DNA of 38,677 nt, from contig DIYH01000020.1 in NCBI GenBank assembly GCA_002435755.1, positions 1 to 38,677 of the forward strand, in the 5' to 3' direction. This document shows, one piece after another, positions 7,795 to 16,877 of this stretch. Source of the stretch: Flammeovirgaceae bacterium UBA6059. Lineage in GTDB: Bacteria > Bacteroidota > Bacteroidia > Cytophagales > Cyclobacteriaceae. Numbering within the stretch: the stretch's first letter is position 1; the number at the start of each line of letters is the position of its first letter. The notes under the pieces are model-generated. The model made no database searches. It had not been told where the DNA came from and saw only the letters and a list, made by a program, of their open reading frames with translations. The position numbers were made by a program, and so were the translations under genes.

Positions 7795-9159
7795 TTATAG
7801 ACCGTGAATCAACTGTGCCATTAAGAAATAGACAGCAAGCCCTAATATATCGTTGGTGGTGGTGATAAAAGGACCAGAAGCCAGGGCCGGATTGATCCCG
7901 AACTTGTCGAGAAGCAAAGGAGTGATCGTACCCATGAGGGATGCCAGTAATACCACACTAAAGAGGGCAAAAGATACTGTGAACGCCATTTGCTGGTCTT
8001 TGGTAAAAAGTATAATGACCCCAAACACCATCAGCGCCAGGATAACACCGTTGATAACTGCGATGAAAAGAACTTTGATCAGCCTTCTCCACATCTTGTC
8101 TTCAAAGGCGCTTGGGTTGGCCAGACTCTGTACCACTATGGACGAGCTTTGGATGCCAACATTACCACCAGTTGCAGTGATCAAAGGAATGAAGAAGGCC
8201 ATCGCAGGTATCAGAGCGATATCTGACTCAAAAAAACCGATCAACCATGCTCCAAGCAAGCCACCCGCCATGCCGATCGTCAGCCAGGGAAGCCGTGCTT
8301 TCGACAACTTCCAAATGGTATCGTCCTCTTCCACATCAGCAGAGATACCGGACATGATGGCACGCTCCTCTTCTGCGCTCTCTGTGATCACATCTACGAT
8401 ATCATCGATAGTGATCCTTCCAACCAACTTACCACGGGCGTTGATCACAGGCACAGACTCCAGATCATACTTCCGCATTACCTGAGCCACATCTTCCTCA
8501 TCCATAAAGGTCTCTACCGCGATGACGTCACTATCGTAAATGTCTTTGACCTTTACCTGATCTTCCGCCAGGATGATCTTTTTCAAAGACACCTTGCCGA
8601 GGAGTTTGCCAAAATCATCAATTACATATACAGAGAAAAGCTTTTGTACCCTTTCTGCCTGTTTCCTGATTTCCTCGATGCACTGTAGTACCGTCCAGTT
8701 GAGGTTACATTTAATGAGTTCCTTAGCCATCAGGCCGCCGGCCACATCCTCATCATATCTGAGTAGATCCAGTAAGTTATTCGCCTTCTCTTCATTACTG
8801 ATTGCTCCAATCACCTGCTCCCGCTGCTTCAGGTTCAATTCCGATAGGATATCTGCACCATCATCTGAATCCATCAACTCTACATGACGGGCAATCTCTC
8901 TCGGATTGAACACTTGCAGAAATTCCTTACGGGTATCCTGATCTAATTCTGATAAAATATCAGCCCCTATGGATGGATCGAGCAGCTCGATAACATAGCG
9001 GGATTCTTCAGAATCGAACTCATAGAGCAACTCTGTGATATCGGCATGACTGACACCCTCTAGCGAGGAAATGATGAAAGCATCTTCCTTGTCATCCAGT
9101 GCCCGCTGAAAGCGCTCGAGATATTCATTAGAAAGCTCAAATTGTACTATGTGCTCCAT
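7795..9159 (-). CDS. mgtE: Magnesium transporter MgtE
   Basis: Mg2+-gated magnesium channel of the inner membrane. The 454-aa protein shows the family order: N-terminal alpha-superhelical domain (about 1-125, repeated SELDQDTRKEFL-like helices), a CBS-domain pair (about 130-250, with VPVINARGKLVGRITIDDI), the connecting helix, and five membrane helices from about residue 285, including GGNVGIQSSSIVVQSLA of the conserved pore region. The ATG at 9159 overlaps the ksgA stop by 13 nt, so translation is probably coupled. Confidence 0.95.
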   Translation of the reverse strand: MEHIVQFELSNEYLERFQRALDDKEDAFIISSLEGVSHADITELLYEFDSEESRYVIELLDPSIGADILSELDQDTRKEFLQVFNPREIARHVELMDSDDGADILSELNLKQREQVIGAISNEEKANNLLDLLRYDEDVAGGLMAKELIKCNLNWTVLQCIEEIRKQAERVQKLFSVYVIDDFGKLLGKVSLKKIILAEDQVKVKDIYDSDVIAVETFMDEEDVAQVMRKYDLESVPVINARGKLVGRITIDDIVDVITESAEEERAIMSGISADVEEDDTIWKLSKARLPWLTIGMAGGLLGAWLIGFFESDIALIPAMAFFIPLITATGGNVGIQSSSIVVQSLANPSAFEDKMWRRLIKVLFIAVINGVILALMVFGVIILFTKDQQMAFTVSFALFSVVLLASLMGTITPLLLDKFGINPALASGPFITTTNDILGLAVYFLMAQLIHGL

Positions 9160-9920
9160 TTTGATACCTCCTTGGTAAGATCGATAAATTGCAGCACGGA
9201 CAGTTGCTCAGCCCGCTTGTCAAAAAGAGAAGTCTGTGTCAGGTTTGTAGGCAAATGTAGGCCTTTTAATGCGTTGCGCAAGGTTTTACGGCGCATTTGG
9301 AAAGCGCATTTGACCACACGAAAAAACAGCTTCTTATCAACTTCCAGATCAGTATTTTGCCTCGTTAATCTGATCACTCCAGAGAGCACTTTGGGTGGAG
9401 GATCGAAGACCTCTCGATCAACAGTAAAAAGGTATTCGATCTTATAGTAAGCCTGAAGCAGCACACTGAGAATGCCGTAAGTCTTACTATCCTCTGAAGC
9501 AGCTATGCGTTCTGCCACTTCCTTTTGTAGCATGCACACTACCTGAGGTACGTTTTGCGGAGCTTCGAGTATCCTGAAAAAAATCTGAGAGGAGATATTG
9601 TAAGGGAAGTTGCCAATGATCGCATACTCTCCTTTGAAAAAACGATTCGCATCTTCCTTCAAAAAATCACCATGATGGAAAAGATCGGCATGTTGTGAGT
9701 AAGCCCTTTTCAAGTAAGCAATCGATTCAGCATCCACGTCCAGGGCATGCAGATTCAGATCTCTTTTCAATAAGAAATCGGTCAATACACCAGTACCCGG
9801 ACCTATCTCAAGGAGATTGACCGAATACTCCTTAGACAGGCTATCTGCGATGCGCTGAGCAATGGACAAATCAGTCAAAAAATGTTGCCCCAGATGCTTT
9901 TTTGGTACTATTCGAACCAT
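9147..9920 (-). CDS. ksgA: 16S rRNA dimethyladenosine transferase KsgA
   Basis: Dimethylates two adjacent adenines in helix 45 of 16S rRNA late in 30S assembly. The N terminus has KKHLGQHFLTD, the SAM motif is LLEIGPGTGVLTDFLL, and the catalytic N-F-P-Y motif is in IIGNFPYNISSQIFF. The length of 257 aa is standard. First gene of the operon ksgA-mgtE-dehydrogenase. Divergent from pdxA with 53 nt between start codons, so the two promoters must share this short space. Confidence 0.96.
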   Translation of the reverse strand: MVRIVPKKHLGQHFLTDLSIAQRIADSLSKEYSVNLLEIGPGTGVLTDFLLKRDLNLHALDVDAESIAYLKRAYSQHADLFHHGDFLKEDANRFFKGEYAIIGNFPYNISSQIFFRILEAPQNVPQVVCMLQKEVAERIAASEDSKTYGILSVLLQAYYKIEYLFTVDREVFDPPPKVLSGVIRLTRQNTDLEVDKKLFFRVVKCAFQMRRKTLRNALKGLHLPTNLTQTSLFDKRAEQLSVLQFIDLTKEVSKWST

Positions 9921-9923
9921 TAG

Positions 9924-9951
9924 TTGCCTTGTAGAATTTTCAATTAATTTG
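9924..9951 (+). promoter_or_regulatory. Candidate pdxA promoter
   Basis: TTG at 9924-9926 and TTAATTTG at 9944-9951 are 17 nt apart. The second is one mismatch from the Bacteroidota -7 consensus TAnnTTTG. The pdxA ATG is at 9974, leaving a leader of roughly 15 nt. The 10-mer AATTTGCGCT that includes the -7 element also occurs in the DUF177 promoter at about 21788-21797. Confidence 0.4.
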
Positions 9952-9973
9952 CGCTAAGATAAGTGAAGCACCA

Positions 9974-11011
9974 ATGACACAATCAAACAAGCAACCTGCT
10001 CAAAATAAACCCATAATAGGCATCTCAATTGGTGATATCAATGGTATCGGCCCGGAGGTCATCATCAAGACCCTGTCCGACCAACGTGTCGTTCGCTACT
10101 TCACACCTGTGATCTACTGTTCTGCTAAGGTGATTGGTTACTACCGTAAATTAATCGATAGAGATTTCAATTATCAGCAAGTCAAGAACCTTGATGCGAT
10201 CAATCCCAAAAAAGTCAACGTCTACAACATTTGGGAGGAAAACGTAGAGATCAAACCAGGTGAGATCAACGAACTAGGTGGTAAATATGCCTTGCTCAGC
10301 CTCACTAAAGCTACCGAAGACCTAAAGGCGGGTCGTATTCAGGCATTGGTAACTGCGCCCATCAATAAGGACAATATTCAATCCGATGAATTCAGTTTTC
10401 CAGGACATACAGAGTTTTTGGCCTCTTCTTTTGAAGTTGACGAACATCTCATGCTTATGGTAGCCGGAGATGTCCGCATTGGAGTGGCCACTGGGCATAT
10501 ACCGCTTAAGGATGTCACCTCGCAGCTTAGCAAAGAGGTGATTTCTGGTAAACTGAATGTGATGATCAAGTCATTGAAAAAAGACTTTGGCATTAACAAG
10601 CCTAAGGTGGCGGTCCTCGGTATCAATCCACATGCGGGTGAAAATGGCCTACTTGGCGAAGAAGAAGAGCAAGTACTGAAGCCTGCTATTGAGGAGATCA
10701 AAAATGCAGGCCATCTTGTATTCGGGCCATTTCCGGCTGATGGTTTCTTTGGTACTATGGAGTTCAAAAAGTTTGATGGCGTTCTAGCGATGTACCACGA
10801 TCAGGGACTAACGCCTTTTAAATACATGGCTTTCGAAGATGGCGTCAACTTCACCGCCGGCCTTCCAGCCATTCGTACTTCTCCTGATCATGGTACGGCT
10901 TATGGCATTGCTGGTAAGGACATGGCAAACGAAAGCTCTATGCGCGCTGCACTCTACCTCGCAAGAGATATGGTATCGACTCGCAAAGAGAGTGAGCCTC
11001 TAATGAACTAG
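9974..11011 (+). CDS. pdxA: 4-hydroxythreonine-4-phosphate dehydrogenase PdxA
   Basis: Oxidises 4-phosphohydroxy-L-threonine in the DXP-dependent pyridoxal phosphate pathway. The 345-aa protein is full length: GISIGDINGIGPEVI at the start, APINKDNI, the metal-binding His of GHTEFLA, GINPHAGENGLLGEEE, YHDQGLTPFKYM with the second His, and the C-terminal RTSPDHGTAYGIAGKDMA. The stop TAG at 11009-11011 overlaps a stop on the opposite strand belonging to the decayed lipoprotein gene. The usual downstream neighbour DUF177 is 10.8 kb away, and a second, broken pdxA 3' end lies there. Confidence 0.96.
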   Translation: MTQSNKQPAQNKPIIGISIGDINGIGPEVIIKTLSDQRVVRYFTPVIYCSAKVIGYYRKLIDRDFNYQQVKNLDAINPKKVNVYNIWEENVEIKPGEINELGGKYALLSLTKATEDLKAGRIQALVTAPINKDNIQSDEFSFPGHTEFLASSFEVDEHLMLMVAGDVRIGVATGHIPLKDVTSQLSKEVISGKLNVMIKSLKKDFGINKPKVAVLGINPHAGENGLLGEEEEQVLKPAIEEIKNAGHLVFGPFPADGFFGTMEFKKFDGVLAMYHDQGLTPFKYMAFEDGVNFTAGLPAIRTSPDHGTAYGIAGKDMANESSMRAALYLARDMVSTRKESEPLMN

Positions 11012-11357
11012 GATTTCCCATCAAAATTATGTTCTAACCTTATTGGATCAAGTCGATCACAAGAATCTTCGAGCTGATCTATAACATCCAGCTCATCCAT
11101 ATCTTTATTTGTTTCAAAACCTTCACCTCAGAGTTCTGCACTTACACCTCGCGCTTCGCCATAAACTTTCAATATCAGGTCGCCATGATTTTTTATTTGC
11201 GCCCGTCGGCCATGTAGTAGAGACTAGAGTCAGAGCGAGCATAGATATGAAGAACGCCATAGTTGTGCCATAGTATTTCGTCTTGCATTTCTAATTCTTC
11301 ATTGACTGAACACGCAATGAATACGAAAAGTAGAAGGGCTATCTGTGTTAGGTTCAT
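11008..11357 (-). pseudogene. Decayed small lipoprotein gene
   Basis: An ATG at 11357 opens a 54-aa reading frame (stop at 11193-11195) with a lipoprotein signal: hydrophobic IALLLFVFIAC, Cys at residue 16. Just before its stop, restoring one A to an AAA run (minus strand, about 11196-11198) would continue the frame as GRKIKNHGDLILKVYGEARG and on for about 60 codons, interrupted once by an in-frame TGA, ending in a TAG at 11008-11010. The downstream part is acidic and protein-like. So this looks like a lipoprotein of about 115 aa broken by a frameshift and a nonsense codon. The family is unknown. A functional 54-aa lipoprotein remains possible. It occupies most of the 424-nt gap after pdxA. 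Confidence 0.5.
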
Positions 11358-11435
11358 GTTTTTCTGTTTATAGATTTCACTTCATTACATTTATAAAAAT
11401 GATTGGCTTCAGCCACCATTGGTGATTTTTATTCA

Positions 11436-12590
11436 TTAGCTTCCAATGGCAGCATTTAAAAGATTCGGGCCATGTGGTACCCCTATCCCCGCACAGGCGC
11501 TAATGCCTCTACTAACAGCATGGTAACCATCTGGCTGGCAGTTCACATTACCGGGAACAACATTACTTCCCCTATATACTCCGCTGAGTAAATTATTTTG
11601 AGCCGCATTCTTATAAAGCCAGGGACATAAATTAAATCGATCTTTCTCTCGCGCAAACCTTTCTGACATGATCATCCCTGTAATTCCTGCCCACATTGGT
11701 GCAGAGGCACTTGTACCACCAATAATATCGCTTCGCTCCCCATCGTGAATACAATAGTACGGAGCTGCAAGTGCGCAGACGTCTGGCACAACTCTGCCAC
11801 TTTGCAATCCAGGCGGAATCGGATTAACATCTTTAGCAAATGAAGATTGCCAACTTGGTGATAAAAACAACTGACTCACTCCTCCTCCAGACGCCCCTCC
11901 GACAAGTACTTGCTTTCCTTCATCATTGATACCAATTCTTAAGGTATTCCAAACAACTTCTTCTTTTGAGGGTATCTGCGTCCCGCCACAAGCAAGGACT
12001 GTAGGGATATTAGCTGGAACCTGCACGCCAAAATCGCATGCCCAATAAGCGGCTTTAGATGCGCACGCCCCAGTATCTCCTGATGCTACACATACCGTGA
12101 TCCCTGCCTTATCAGCTTTCAGAAGATACTCTTCAATGATCCTTAAATATTGTGGCTCAAATACATCTTCTCCGAGCCCCCAAGAAATACTTATAATATC
12201 ACAATCGTCAAGTACAGCCGTTCTTATTGCGGATGCAAAATCATATTGAGAGTCTTGCGAATGGTAAACGTTGATTGTGGCCAACGGACATAAGGAACCC
12301 AAAATTTCAATGTCCATCCTTGCTTCTTCCCAATGGCAACCTTCCTTTCCTACCCATCCATTTAATGGCAGCAAATTAATCTTTGGTATTTGAGTGCCGT
12401 TTTCTCCAAATCCATATTGTCTGAATGCTTCATGAATAATTGATAAGTCAATAACTCCTTCATCTAAGGCAATAATGCCAATTTTCACGTCCCTTCCATA
12501 CTGGGGAAGCTCCGGGCGAGAAGAGTTGAATAATCCATACAATTCATGCGCCACTTCCAGCGGCGTGTATCCGTTTTGTTTCTTTTCCAT
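11436..12590 (-). CDS. Sedolisin-type serine peptidase (S53) without prodomain
   Basis: Serine-carboxyl peptidase fold related to kumamolisin. The catalytic Glu/Asp pair is Glu89 and Asp93 in EEARMD, the oxyanion Asp is Asp172 in ASGDTGA, and the nucleophile is Ser294 in GGTSASAPMWAG. The 384-aa protein begins directly with YTPLEVAHELY, the start of the mature kumamolisin domain. The usual ~180-residue inhibitory prodomain is missing and no signal peptide is seen. The calcium site near the C terminus looks lost: the family Asp of DVTxGxN is Gly337, and the Asp of GWDxxTG is Ser364. Twelve Cys are present. It lies alone between the SDR and the decayed lipoprotein gene. Confidence 0.88.
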   Translation of the reverse strand: MEKKQNGYTPLEVAHELYGLFNSSRPELPQYGRDVKIGIIALDEGVIDLSIIHEAFRQYGFGENGTQIPKINLLPLNGWVGKEGCHWEEARMDIEILGSLCPLATINVYHSQDSQYDFASAIRTAVLDDCDIISISWGLGEDVFEPQYLRIIEEYLLKADKAGITVCVASGDTGACASKAAYWACDFGVQVPANIPTVLACGGTQIPSKEEVVWNTLRIGINDEGKQVLVGGASGGGVSQLFLSPSWQSSFAKDVNPIPPGLQSGRVVPDVCALAAPYYCIHDGERSDIIGGTSASAPMWAGITGMIMSERFAREKDRFNLCPWLYKNAAQNNLLSGVYRGSNVVPGNVNCQPDGYHAVSRGISACAGIGVPHGPNLLNAAIGS

Positions 12591-12661
12591 TTTATCGCTT
12601 ATTAGGGATCAATAGTGTATATGTGATTTTATCTTGCCTGTATTTGACATATTACTTTTTG

Positions 12662-12689
12662 CCAAGGTACGCGTCTGTATACGCCTTGG
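12662..12689. repeat. Imperfect inverted repeat between the SDR and S53 genes
   Basis: CCAAGG at 12662-12667 faces CCTTGG at 12684-12689, with a further GCGT/ACGC pairing inside. No T-run follows on either strand, so it is not a classic terminator. It lies about 70 nt upstream of the S53 start codon and could be an operator or an RNA structure. Confidence 0.35.
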
Positions 12690-12701
12690 ATTACATTATG
12701 C

Positions 12702-12728
12702 TTTCAGGCCATGAAGACACAGCCTGAA
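12702..12728 (-). terminator. Stem-loop after the SDR gene, possible terminator
   Basis: On the minus strand TTCAGGC and GCCTGAA (plus flanking GC pairs with one bulge) form a strong stem around a 12-nt loop. It begins about 15 nt after the SDR stop codon. The T-run expected of a Rho-independent terminator is absent, so it may instead be a 3' processing or stabilising hairpin. Confidence 0.35.
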
Positions 12729-12743
12729 GCAAATAAGTATCTT

Positions 12744-13685
12744 TTAGTTCGTGTTAAAATCCGTCAGCGGCACTACGGCCGGATTAAACTCCATTTCAAG
12801 ATCCTTTATCGCCGCATCATTTTTATAAACTATTCTTGGGCTTCCCTTTGGGTTTTCGCCATTGAGCATGGCCGAGATATCAGACACCTTCCAGCTTTCA
12901 CTACTCAGCAAATAGTTTTTGCCGTGCAGCCCTTTTTTGACAGCTGCATTGTAAATGCCGTCTGCTACATCTTTTACATCTACAAGTGCAAACTCAGCAT
13001 CTGTATCATAAATCATTTGGATAAAAGGATTGGGCGCTATCCTGTTCTTAAATAAGAATTGTAGTCCCGAAGAAGTCGAATCCTCCCTTTTCGATAATGA
13101 CTTACCCATCACTCCGACAGGTGAGACGCTCGTAATTTCAAAGTCTATAGCTGGATGCTCTTTGATATATTTTTCTACTGTCTGGTTTGCGATGAATTTG
13201 GCTTGTGCATATGGGTGACTTTCCTCACTTATAAAAGGAGTACTTACTTCATCTATCATGTCTTCAGACCCAAGGCCATCCGGAGGCAAAGGAAAGTTAG
13301 TATTATAGGCACCCACCGAAGCGACAAAAACAACCTTTTCAATACCCAAAGCTGTATTAAGAACTTCCAGAAAGTTTTTAGTACCCTCAATGGTAGGGTC
13401 AAGCAGTTCCTTCTTGGGGTCTTGCACATCCAATTGAAAAGGTGTCCCTCCATGAACAATGATATTGCAGTCACGAACAAACGCTTTCAACTGCTCCTTA
13501 TTTTCAACATTGAGAGGAACGATCTCTAAGTTTTCAGCATTGCTTAGCGATCTCAGATGACTGTATTTCTCCGTTTTTGAAATATCTGTCGCAGATACTC
13601 TGACTTTAAATCCTTCATCTAAAAACTTCTTCGTGGTGTAGCTTCCAATGAAGCCTGAGCCACCAATAATCCCTGCTGTTTTCAT
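12744..13685 (-). CDS. Extended SDR, NAD(P)-dependent epimerase/dihydroflavonol-reductase-like
   Basis: A 313-aa extended short-chain dehydrogenase. The Rossmann motif GIIGGSGFIGSY sits at the N terminus. VFVASVGAYN carries the catalytic Ser region and SHPYAQAKFIANQ the Tyr-x-x-x-Lys pair, followed by TSVSPVGVMG. This pattern fits the dihydroflavonol-4-reductase-like group acting on ketones or aldehydes, but the substrate cannot be told. It starts 28 nt after the DUF885 gene ends and may be the fourth gene of the MFS-deiminase-DUF885 transcript. Confidence 0.82.
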   Translation of the reverse strand: MKTAGIIGGSGFIGSYTTKKFLDEGFKVRVSATDISKTEKYSHLRSLSNAENLEIVPLNVENKEQLKAFVRDCNIIVHGGTPFQLDVQDPKKELLDPTIEGTKNFLEVLNTALGIEKVVFVASVGAYNTNFPLPPDGLGSEDMIDEVSTPFISEESHPYAQAKFIANQTVEKYIKEHPAIDFEITSVSPVGVMGKSLSKREDSTSSGLQFLFKNRIAPNPFIQMIYDTDAEFALVDVKDVADGIYNAAVKKGLHGKNYLLSSESWKVSDISAMLNGENPKGSPRIVYKNDAAIKDLEMEFNPAVVPLTDFNTN

Positions 13686-13713
13686 GATTTTAGTTGTTTT
13701 AATTTAGTTCAGT

Positions 13714-15564
13714 TTACTCACCCTCCTGGCCTGCTATCCAATTGTCCACATTACTCTCCAGGACACTTAATGGCACGACACCACTGGCCAATACCACATC
13801 ATGGAAGTCTCGGATATCAAAGTCATTGCCCAACTTATCTTCTGATCGTTTTCTCAATTCCTTGATCTTCAGTTCCCCTATTTTATAAGCCAACGCCTGC
13901 CCTGGCCAGGCGATGTAGCGGTCTATCTCTACCGCAATATCATGCTCCGCAAGGCCAGAGTTGGCTTTGAAATAGTCAATGGCCTCTTCCCTTGACCAAC
14001 CCAAAGCATGGATGCCTGTGTCGACGACCAATCTGATGGCCCTCCACATTTCGGCATTTAACCTACCATAGCGTTGATAGGGGTCGGTATACAGCCCGAG
14101 CTCCTCACCAAGACTCTCGGCATAGAGTCCCCAGCCTTCAGCAAAAGCAGTAAACTGAAAAGTGGAGGTTTTGAATTCGGGCTGGTTTTCCAGCTCCTGA
14201 GCTATCGCAATCTGGAAGTGGTGGCCGGGTACTGCCTCGTGAAGGCTCAGTGCTTCCATGTCGTACTTGGGTCGACTTTTCAGATCATAAGTGTTGGCAT
14301 AAAAGTAACCTGCCCTACCTGCCTCTTTTGATCCTGGCATATAATAGGCAGCAGGAGCGCTTTTTGAGCGATAAGCAGGAGTTTCTTTTACTCCGTAAGG
14401 TAGTAGCGGCATCATGCCGAACAACTTGGGTAATTCGGGATCAATGCGCTTACATATATCACGATAGGCTTTTAGCAGTTCTTCAGGGTCGGTGAAGTAG
14501 AACCGCGGGTCTTCTTTCAGAAAAGTATTGAAAGAAGAGAGATCGCCCTCAAAATTGAGCTCCTCTAGTACATCCCTCATTTCGGCTTCTATTCGGGCTA
14601 CCTCACGTTTACCAATTTCGTGTATTTCCTTTGCGGTCAGGTCAGTGGTGGTGTGAAAGCTGATCCTTTCGTTGTACCAGGCCTCTCCATTGGGTAAGTC
14701 CACCAGGCCAAACGTCTTTCTTGCACTGGGCAGGTAGTTATCCTTCATAAAATCATGAAATGCCAATACAGCAGGATTGACTTCTTCCACGATAAGGTTC
14801 CTGATCTCTTCCTGGAAAGACCGTCCACCTTCTGGATTTATGTTTTCCGGTAGGTCGGCTATGGGTTGGTAAAAAAGGCTCTGTTCGGGGTTTACGTTTA
14901 CGAGGGACTTCATCTGCTCTGGCACCTGTAGTACCGAGGTGTAGGGCATAGAAACACCCTCATCCAGTCCTTGCTGAAGGATCACCTGCATGTCTGCCAG
15001 TACTTGATCGATACCTTCCATCCTGGATTCAAAGTTTTGCAAATCCCTTTCCGTGCGAACTGGCATAGACTGCATCGTCAACAGTATATAATGGTTGAAA
15101 TTCTGGATCTGGTCTACAATCAGGTAATGATTGGGGAACTGGCTGGCATAGTAGCTGTCCGCCACGCTGCGATTGTACACCTGGTAGTTGATTGCATCCT
15201 CCAGGGACAGATCTGCCGGGTCAAACCAACCCTTGGTTTCATAGAGCAGTTCAAGGGTTTGCAGTCGTTTTTCAAAACCCTGTGGCGATACGTCCATCCA
15301 GAGATGGTCATAGGTATGATTGCCCATAAATGTGCCTAGGGGCGGTAAGTACTTCAACTCATTGTCAGCGTATACATCAAAAAGTGCTTGCAGGCGCTCA
15401 TGCTCGTCGGCGAAATTTTCTTTTTTACTAATGAAATCGAGTTGCTCTTCAATATTGGCACCTTTTGCTGGTGTTTGATTCTCTTCTTTTGTTTGGGAGC
15501 AGGCTATCTGTAGGCTTACCAGCAAAACAAGAATAAACTTTGGTGTTGATTTTTTCATCATCAT
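13714..15564 (-). CDS. DUF885 family metallopeptidase-like lipoprotein
   Basis: DUF885 proteins are zinc-peptidase-like. Here the metal motif HEAVPGHH (HExxxGHH-type) is intact, followed by the helix FAEGWGLYAESLGEE typical of the family. The N terminus is a lipoprotein signal: MKKSTPK, a hydrophobic stretch and VSLQIAC, so the protein should be anchored in the cell envelope facing outward. The ATG at 15564 gives the best signal peptide. An ATG at 15591 overlaps the deiminase stop as ATGA, and coupling there is possible. About 616 aa, normal for the family. Peptidase substrate unknown. Confidence 0.87.
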   Translation of the reverse strand: MMMKKSTPKFILVLLVSLQIACSQTKEENQTPAKGANIEEQLDFISKKENFADEHERLQALFDVYADNELKYLPPLGTFMGNHTYDHLWMDVSPQGFEKRLQTLELLYETKGWFDPADLSLEDAINYQVYNRSVADSYYASQFPNHYLIVDQIQNFNHYILLTMQSMPVRTERDLQNFESRMEGIDQVLADMQVILQQGLDEGVSMPYTSVLQVPEQMKSLVNVNPEQSLFYQPIADLPENINPEGGRSFQEEIRNLIVEEVNPAVLAFHDFMKDNYLPSARKTFGLVDLPNGEAWYNERISFHTTTDLTAKEIHEIGKREVARIEAEMRDVLEELNFEGDLSSFNTFLKEDPRFYFTDPEELLKAYRDICKRIDPELPKLFGMMPLLPYGVKETPAYRSKSAPAAYYMPGSKEAGRAGYFYANTYDLKSRPKYDMEALSLHEAVPGHHFQIAIAQELENQPEFKTSTFQFTAFAEGWGLYAESLGEELGLYTDPYQRYGRLNAEMWRAIRLVVDTGIHALGWSREEAIDYFKANSGLAEHDIAVEIDRYIAWPGQALAYKIGELKIKELRKRSEDKLGNDFDIRDFHDVVLASGVVPLSVLESNVDNWIAGQEGE

Positions 15565-15587
15565 TGATTTTACAGTGGATAACAGTA

Positions 15588-16877
15588 TCATTCCCTAATT
15601 TTTGGTTGATGCATAGTGATACAATGCAGTCCGCCTCCGCTCAAGTTAACCGCAAGGGCATCTATCATTACGATCTTCCTATCGGGAAACACCGCTTGCA
15701 GGGTAGCCATAGCCTCAGCATCCCGATCCATAACGTCTTGCGGCATCCCGGGTCGCCAATATTTTTGGCCTAGGATTACATTATTGGTAATGATGAAATT
15801 TAGGTAGCTAGCGGCCGCTACTACTGTTACTTCTTCTCCTACCGGGAATAGGTGGCCATCTTGGTAATCGAGCTCTGCTATGCCCTCATATGCATAATCC
15901 CCTGGACCTATCGTGTCCAATACGGTGACAGGCATGGGCATCCTCATAACGGTGAACGGTCGTCCCTCCTGATCGGTGCTATTGGTTATGATGCGGTAGT
16001 TTTCCTCTAGGCGTAGGTGGTTTTCCCGGGCTATGGGGTCGTCAAAATCCGTAGAATCCACTTGTGCCAACAAAATCGTGGAATCATTGACGAAGCGGGC
16101 ATACTCGTCGATGTGACCATTGGTAGTCCATACCGGGTAGGCCGGGATACCCTCGGCGGTGATGATAGGGCCAAGAAAAGTATGCCGGTCTTCAACTATG
16201 CCGTCTTTGAGCCAGATCACCTTTTCGATACCCAATAGCCTGGCGTACTCCGCTTCCATCTGTGATTTTGTAAGGGTAGGGTTGCGACCGGTCTCCACAG
16301 TTTCAGTGACGAGCAGCGTCCCCCTGCCATTCACCTCACGGTTTCCCCCTTCGCTGATCATTGGACTAGAGACGATGGGCAAGCCCATCAGCCGAGCTAC
16401 CCGCTCGTCGTATTGCTCCTCTGTTTGCGTGGCGGCATCCAGAGTATCGGAATAACCCCAGGAGTTGAAATTGAAATCGGCTATGGCATGACCTCCATTT
16501 TCGGTTTCCACAAAAATGGGCCCCATATCCCTAGTCCAAATTTCCACTGATGGAATCACTTCAAAAATCAGGTTGGTCAAATTGGGATACTTGTTGGTAA
16601 GGATGGTCTTAGCTGCATCACGGGTCGCTTCATCAGTGCAGCTAACAATGACCTTGGTATACATTACAAGCGCATCTATGATGGCTAGTGTCACTTCTCG
16701 CACCGATTCCCCTTTTTTGTGATCGTAGGTGGGCCATATCAGCCTGATGGCATCCACATTTTCAAATTCTGCCATCTGCCTATGAACAATTATCTCCTCA
16801 TCTGCCTTTTTTGAAGAAGTGTCACAGGCTGATAAAATCAAAAAGAGGGGAATCAAGATTGAGAATCTTTTTGCCAT
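15588..16877 (-). CDS. Agmatine/peptidylarginine deiminase-family lipoprotein
   Basis: A guanidino-group hydrolase of the PAD_porph (agmatine deiminase) family, releasing ammonia and leaving a ureido or citrulline product. Conserved blocks: IWTRDMGPIFVE, SEGGNREVNGRGT, NGHIDEYARF (catalytic His/Asp) and GGGLHCIT with the nucleophilic Cys. Classic agmatine deiminases have Asn after GHxD where this has Glu. The N terminus is a lipoprotein signal, FLILSAC, so it acts in the envelope, unlike cytoplasmic agmatine deiminase. The ATG overlaps the MFS stop by one base (TAATG). The substrate could be agmatine, free arginine or peptidyl-arginine. Confidence 0.87.
   Translation of the reverse strand: MAKRFSILIPLFLILSACDTSSKKADEEIIVHRQMAEFENVDAIRLIWPTYDHKKGESVREVTLAIIDALVMYTKVIVSCTDEATRDAAKTILTNKYPNLTNLIFEVIPSVEIWTRDMGPIFVETENGGHAIADFNFNSWGYSDTLDAATQTEEQYDERVARLMGLPIVSSPMISEGGNREVNGRGTLLVTETVETGRNPTLTKSQMEAEYARLLGIEKVIWLKDGIVEDRHTFLGPIITAEGIPAYPVWTTNGHIDEYARFVNDSTILLAQVDSTDFDDPIARENHLRLEENYRIITNSTDQEGRPFTVMRMPMPVTVLDTIGPGDYAYEGIAELDYQDGHLFPVGEEVTVVAAASYLNFIITNNVILGQKYWRPGMPQDVMDRDAEAMATLQAVFPDRKIVMIDALAVNLSGGGLHCITMHQPKIRE

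Noticed and set aside
7853..8485. Forward 210-codon ORF inside mgtE
   Set aside because: Wholly antisense to a complete MgtE with all domains; no independent family resemblance.
11410..11435. Terminator after the S53 gene
   Set aside because: TGGC-TGAA-GCCA then ATCATTTTT is only a 4-bp stem; not convincing.
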